Shown in pieces: positions 36,272 to 39,200 of a DNA stretch of 64,000 nucleotides. Made by a program: the position numbers and the translations under genes. This DNA is from Diadema setosum. Its lineage: Eukaryota > Echinodermata > Echinoidea > Diadematoida > Diadematidae. The stretch spans positions 10,815,027-10,879,026 of the forward strand of contig CM067062.1 in assembly GCA_033980235.1 (NCBI GenBank). The letters run 5' to 3'. The notes under the pieces are model-generated. The model searched no databases and had not been told where the DNA came from. It worked only from the letters and a program-made list of their open reading frames with translations. Every line of letters starts with the position of its first letter. The stretch's first letter is position 1.

Positions 36272-39200
36272 TATATATATATGGGAACCCGGGGCAAAGT
36301 GGACCAAAAATGTTTGTGCAGCCAAAACGGGAATTCAAAGCAGAGTGAAGCAAGGTTGTTTGTTTATGCTATTACCTGAGGACTACCGCTAACAAATAGC
36401 AGTAAAATTTGTTTTCAAATTATCAGTTTTATCAATTACTGTGCTGTGAATTTGAAAAGAGTATGAAAATTCCACTTTGCCCCAGACCATTGGGGCAAAG
36501 TGGAATACAAAACGCAAGGCATGCGGCGTGCGTGGAAACGCACCAAACTTCATTTTACCCACAAGCCCATTAGTTAACATGTTTCACCTTGCCCCGTCCA
36601 CTTTGCCCCAACCAGGGAGGTGTTACAGAGATGGAGTGGCAACTCCTCGTAATTCATGCAAACACATGTTTGGGTTCAAGGCGTTACAATGGGATGTCTA
36701 GCATTCCACTACGCTTTGAAGTCATGCTCGGCACCGCTCTAGTTGCAAGACGAAGTTCGGAGACGAAGAACGCATTTCACCTTTCGTTGAATTACAAGCT
36801 TTATTTCACCGCAAAATTTTACATGAAATACTCGAATTGATTTAATATAGTTTAGGAAAGAATTCAATATTATTAACATGAATTTCTAGTTTCTTCGTTA
36901 TTCGCAAATCGAAATGAAATGAAAATAAGGCCCTCTTAAAAACCTAATATTTTTCTATAATGCGCACATTTCCGCATGTTAATTTTCTATCTTTTAATAA
37001 AGGATATTTTGATCTTTCAAATAAAGTATTCCGTTAAAGCGTGTTCCAGCGTGTTTTTAAACTATTTGCTGTTAAAATTGTGAGTTTTACACTGCATTTT
37101 GATTCGCTGCTCCAATACAAGGTACACAAATTCATTGTTGCCATCACATTGAAAGAGAGAGCGAATTGCAGTAGGAGCAAATATTTCTAGATGTGAGAGC
37201 GCGAGTCCCGATTATTGATGCTCTCTTTTGTCAAGGCACATGGGTAACACCTGTAGTTGAACGCATAACTTCTCGGCGGTGCCGCGCATGACTTCAAAGG
37301 AGAGCAGTAGTTGCCTCTCCTTCTCTAGCACCTGCCTGCCCCAACCATGTATAATTTTTCCAACATGCATCACTGTGACGTCAGCCAATATTTGCTAGCC
37401 CTGATATCACGATTTATGGAAGCTTAAATTACTTTGTATTACTTAATATGGAAATGAAATCATTTTGAACTGAATTGAATTGAATTGAGATCTAGGCATC
37501 GTTGTTACCATGGTTTTCGAGATACTATTTCAGATAAGCATGATAATTTGGCATAAAATATATAATCATCAATTGTTGGTTTTGAGGTATGCAAAACAGA
37601 TATTTTCTCTAAAGACACACATACATTTACACAGCTCTGATATCAAAAGATGGAGCATCCCTAGAGGGATCTTGGTGCATCAGCTTTTATAGATTCAAGA
37701 CCGAATATATAGGTTTAATGGGGGTGTTTCACTTTGCCCTGTGTTCCTCTTTGCCCCGGGTTTCCCTATATACTTGTGTTGTTGTTTTTGTGTGTTTTGT
37801 TGTTGTTGTTTTGTTTTTGTTTTTGTTTTTGTTTTTTTTTTTGGGGGGGGGGGGAGGGGCAAAACATGTGTGTGGGGGGGGGGGGGGGGGGCTGCCATCC
37901 ATCCGATTCCGCGGCCTATATGTCTATAGTTGTGTCATTACAGTAAATCTATTACATTGTACTGTACATTTGATAAGCACCATTGAATGATATCGGAGTA
38001 GTTGTCAACATCCCTTGTTGATATTCATCGTGCATAGTTACCTTATGTTTCAGCTGTCTATTTACAGAGAGGCAATTATGATTTCACAACTTGTAATTTT
38101 CACTTCCTTGTTTGTTAAAGATTCATGTTTCATTTTTCCTGCAGTCTGTGCTAATTTGATAATCCTAACAAACCCTGGCTGAAAAAGACTACAGCATCTC
38201 ATTTAGTTGCTTTTATCGTGCAATTTACGCAGCGGGTCCCAAATGAACTTGTCAATCCCATTATTAAGTTGTACGCTTGTATTACACAATACACGCATTC
38301 CACATTAGGACGCAGTAACAGCCCGCCAGTGAACACGCTCGATGTTCAAAGTTGTTTTTTTGCAACGTGGTCTTGAGAATGCGTGTAGCATGCCACTTGT
38401 TGAAATTTTCCATAGATGCTGCCGACATTCCCCCACTCACAAAAATGAAGTTCCATTAGCATGGCTTACCTCCATAGAATCACATGTGAAGTTCATTCTC
38501 CCTTTATTCTTTCTACGTGTACTGGGCAAAGGAGTTTTACCCTTTCGCGCCAAGCGCCTGTGGCACACACAGACACAAACATACACACACGCAAGAAATG
38601 TATTAAGAACATACAAAATGTGTTGTTCAATGTACATTCAACAGATACCACACAGCTCTTAACTCATTAAATAATTTCCGATATGAAAATAAAATAAATC
38701 AATAATTACACTGCTGCTTTATTCTCAGTGGTAATCCATGCTGACGTGAAACCTTCCATTTCGTGGCGGATGACTGTTTTTTTTTTGTTTTGTGTTTTCC
38801 TGACATTTCGAAAGTAGGCCTATTAATGTGCGATCAGCATTATTGGCAGGCAGTCAACGGTACTCGTGGTCTTGTCAGAATCGGTTCGCCATGGGCTCTT
38901 TGTCTGGTTCTTGGGCGCCAAAATGTCTACTCCCAGCCAGTAGGCCCGATAACTTACGATCTTCTTCCGTGATTATTATGAACGGAGTCCTTCGTTCAAC
39001 TTTTATGATTTTGAGGACACCGAGGTCGGTCGGTCATGATCACCGATTTACTGGGATTCATATCACATGACACTTTTTATTTTCACTTCAAACTGAATTG
39101 CATTATGGTGAAGTCTTTCTTTTTTGCGTTAGATAATGTAACAATTCGAGTACTTGCCAGTGTACACGTCCATCCGACTCGCATTGGCGTCTCTGTAATG

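Noticed and set aside
39150..39155. GT donor four bases past the GC donor of exon 3
   Set aside because: It would add four bases and shift frame into exon 4; alignment to MORC2 demands the GC donor.
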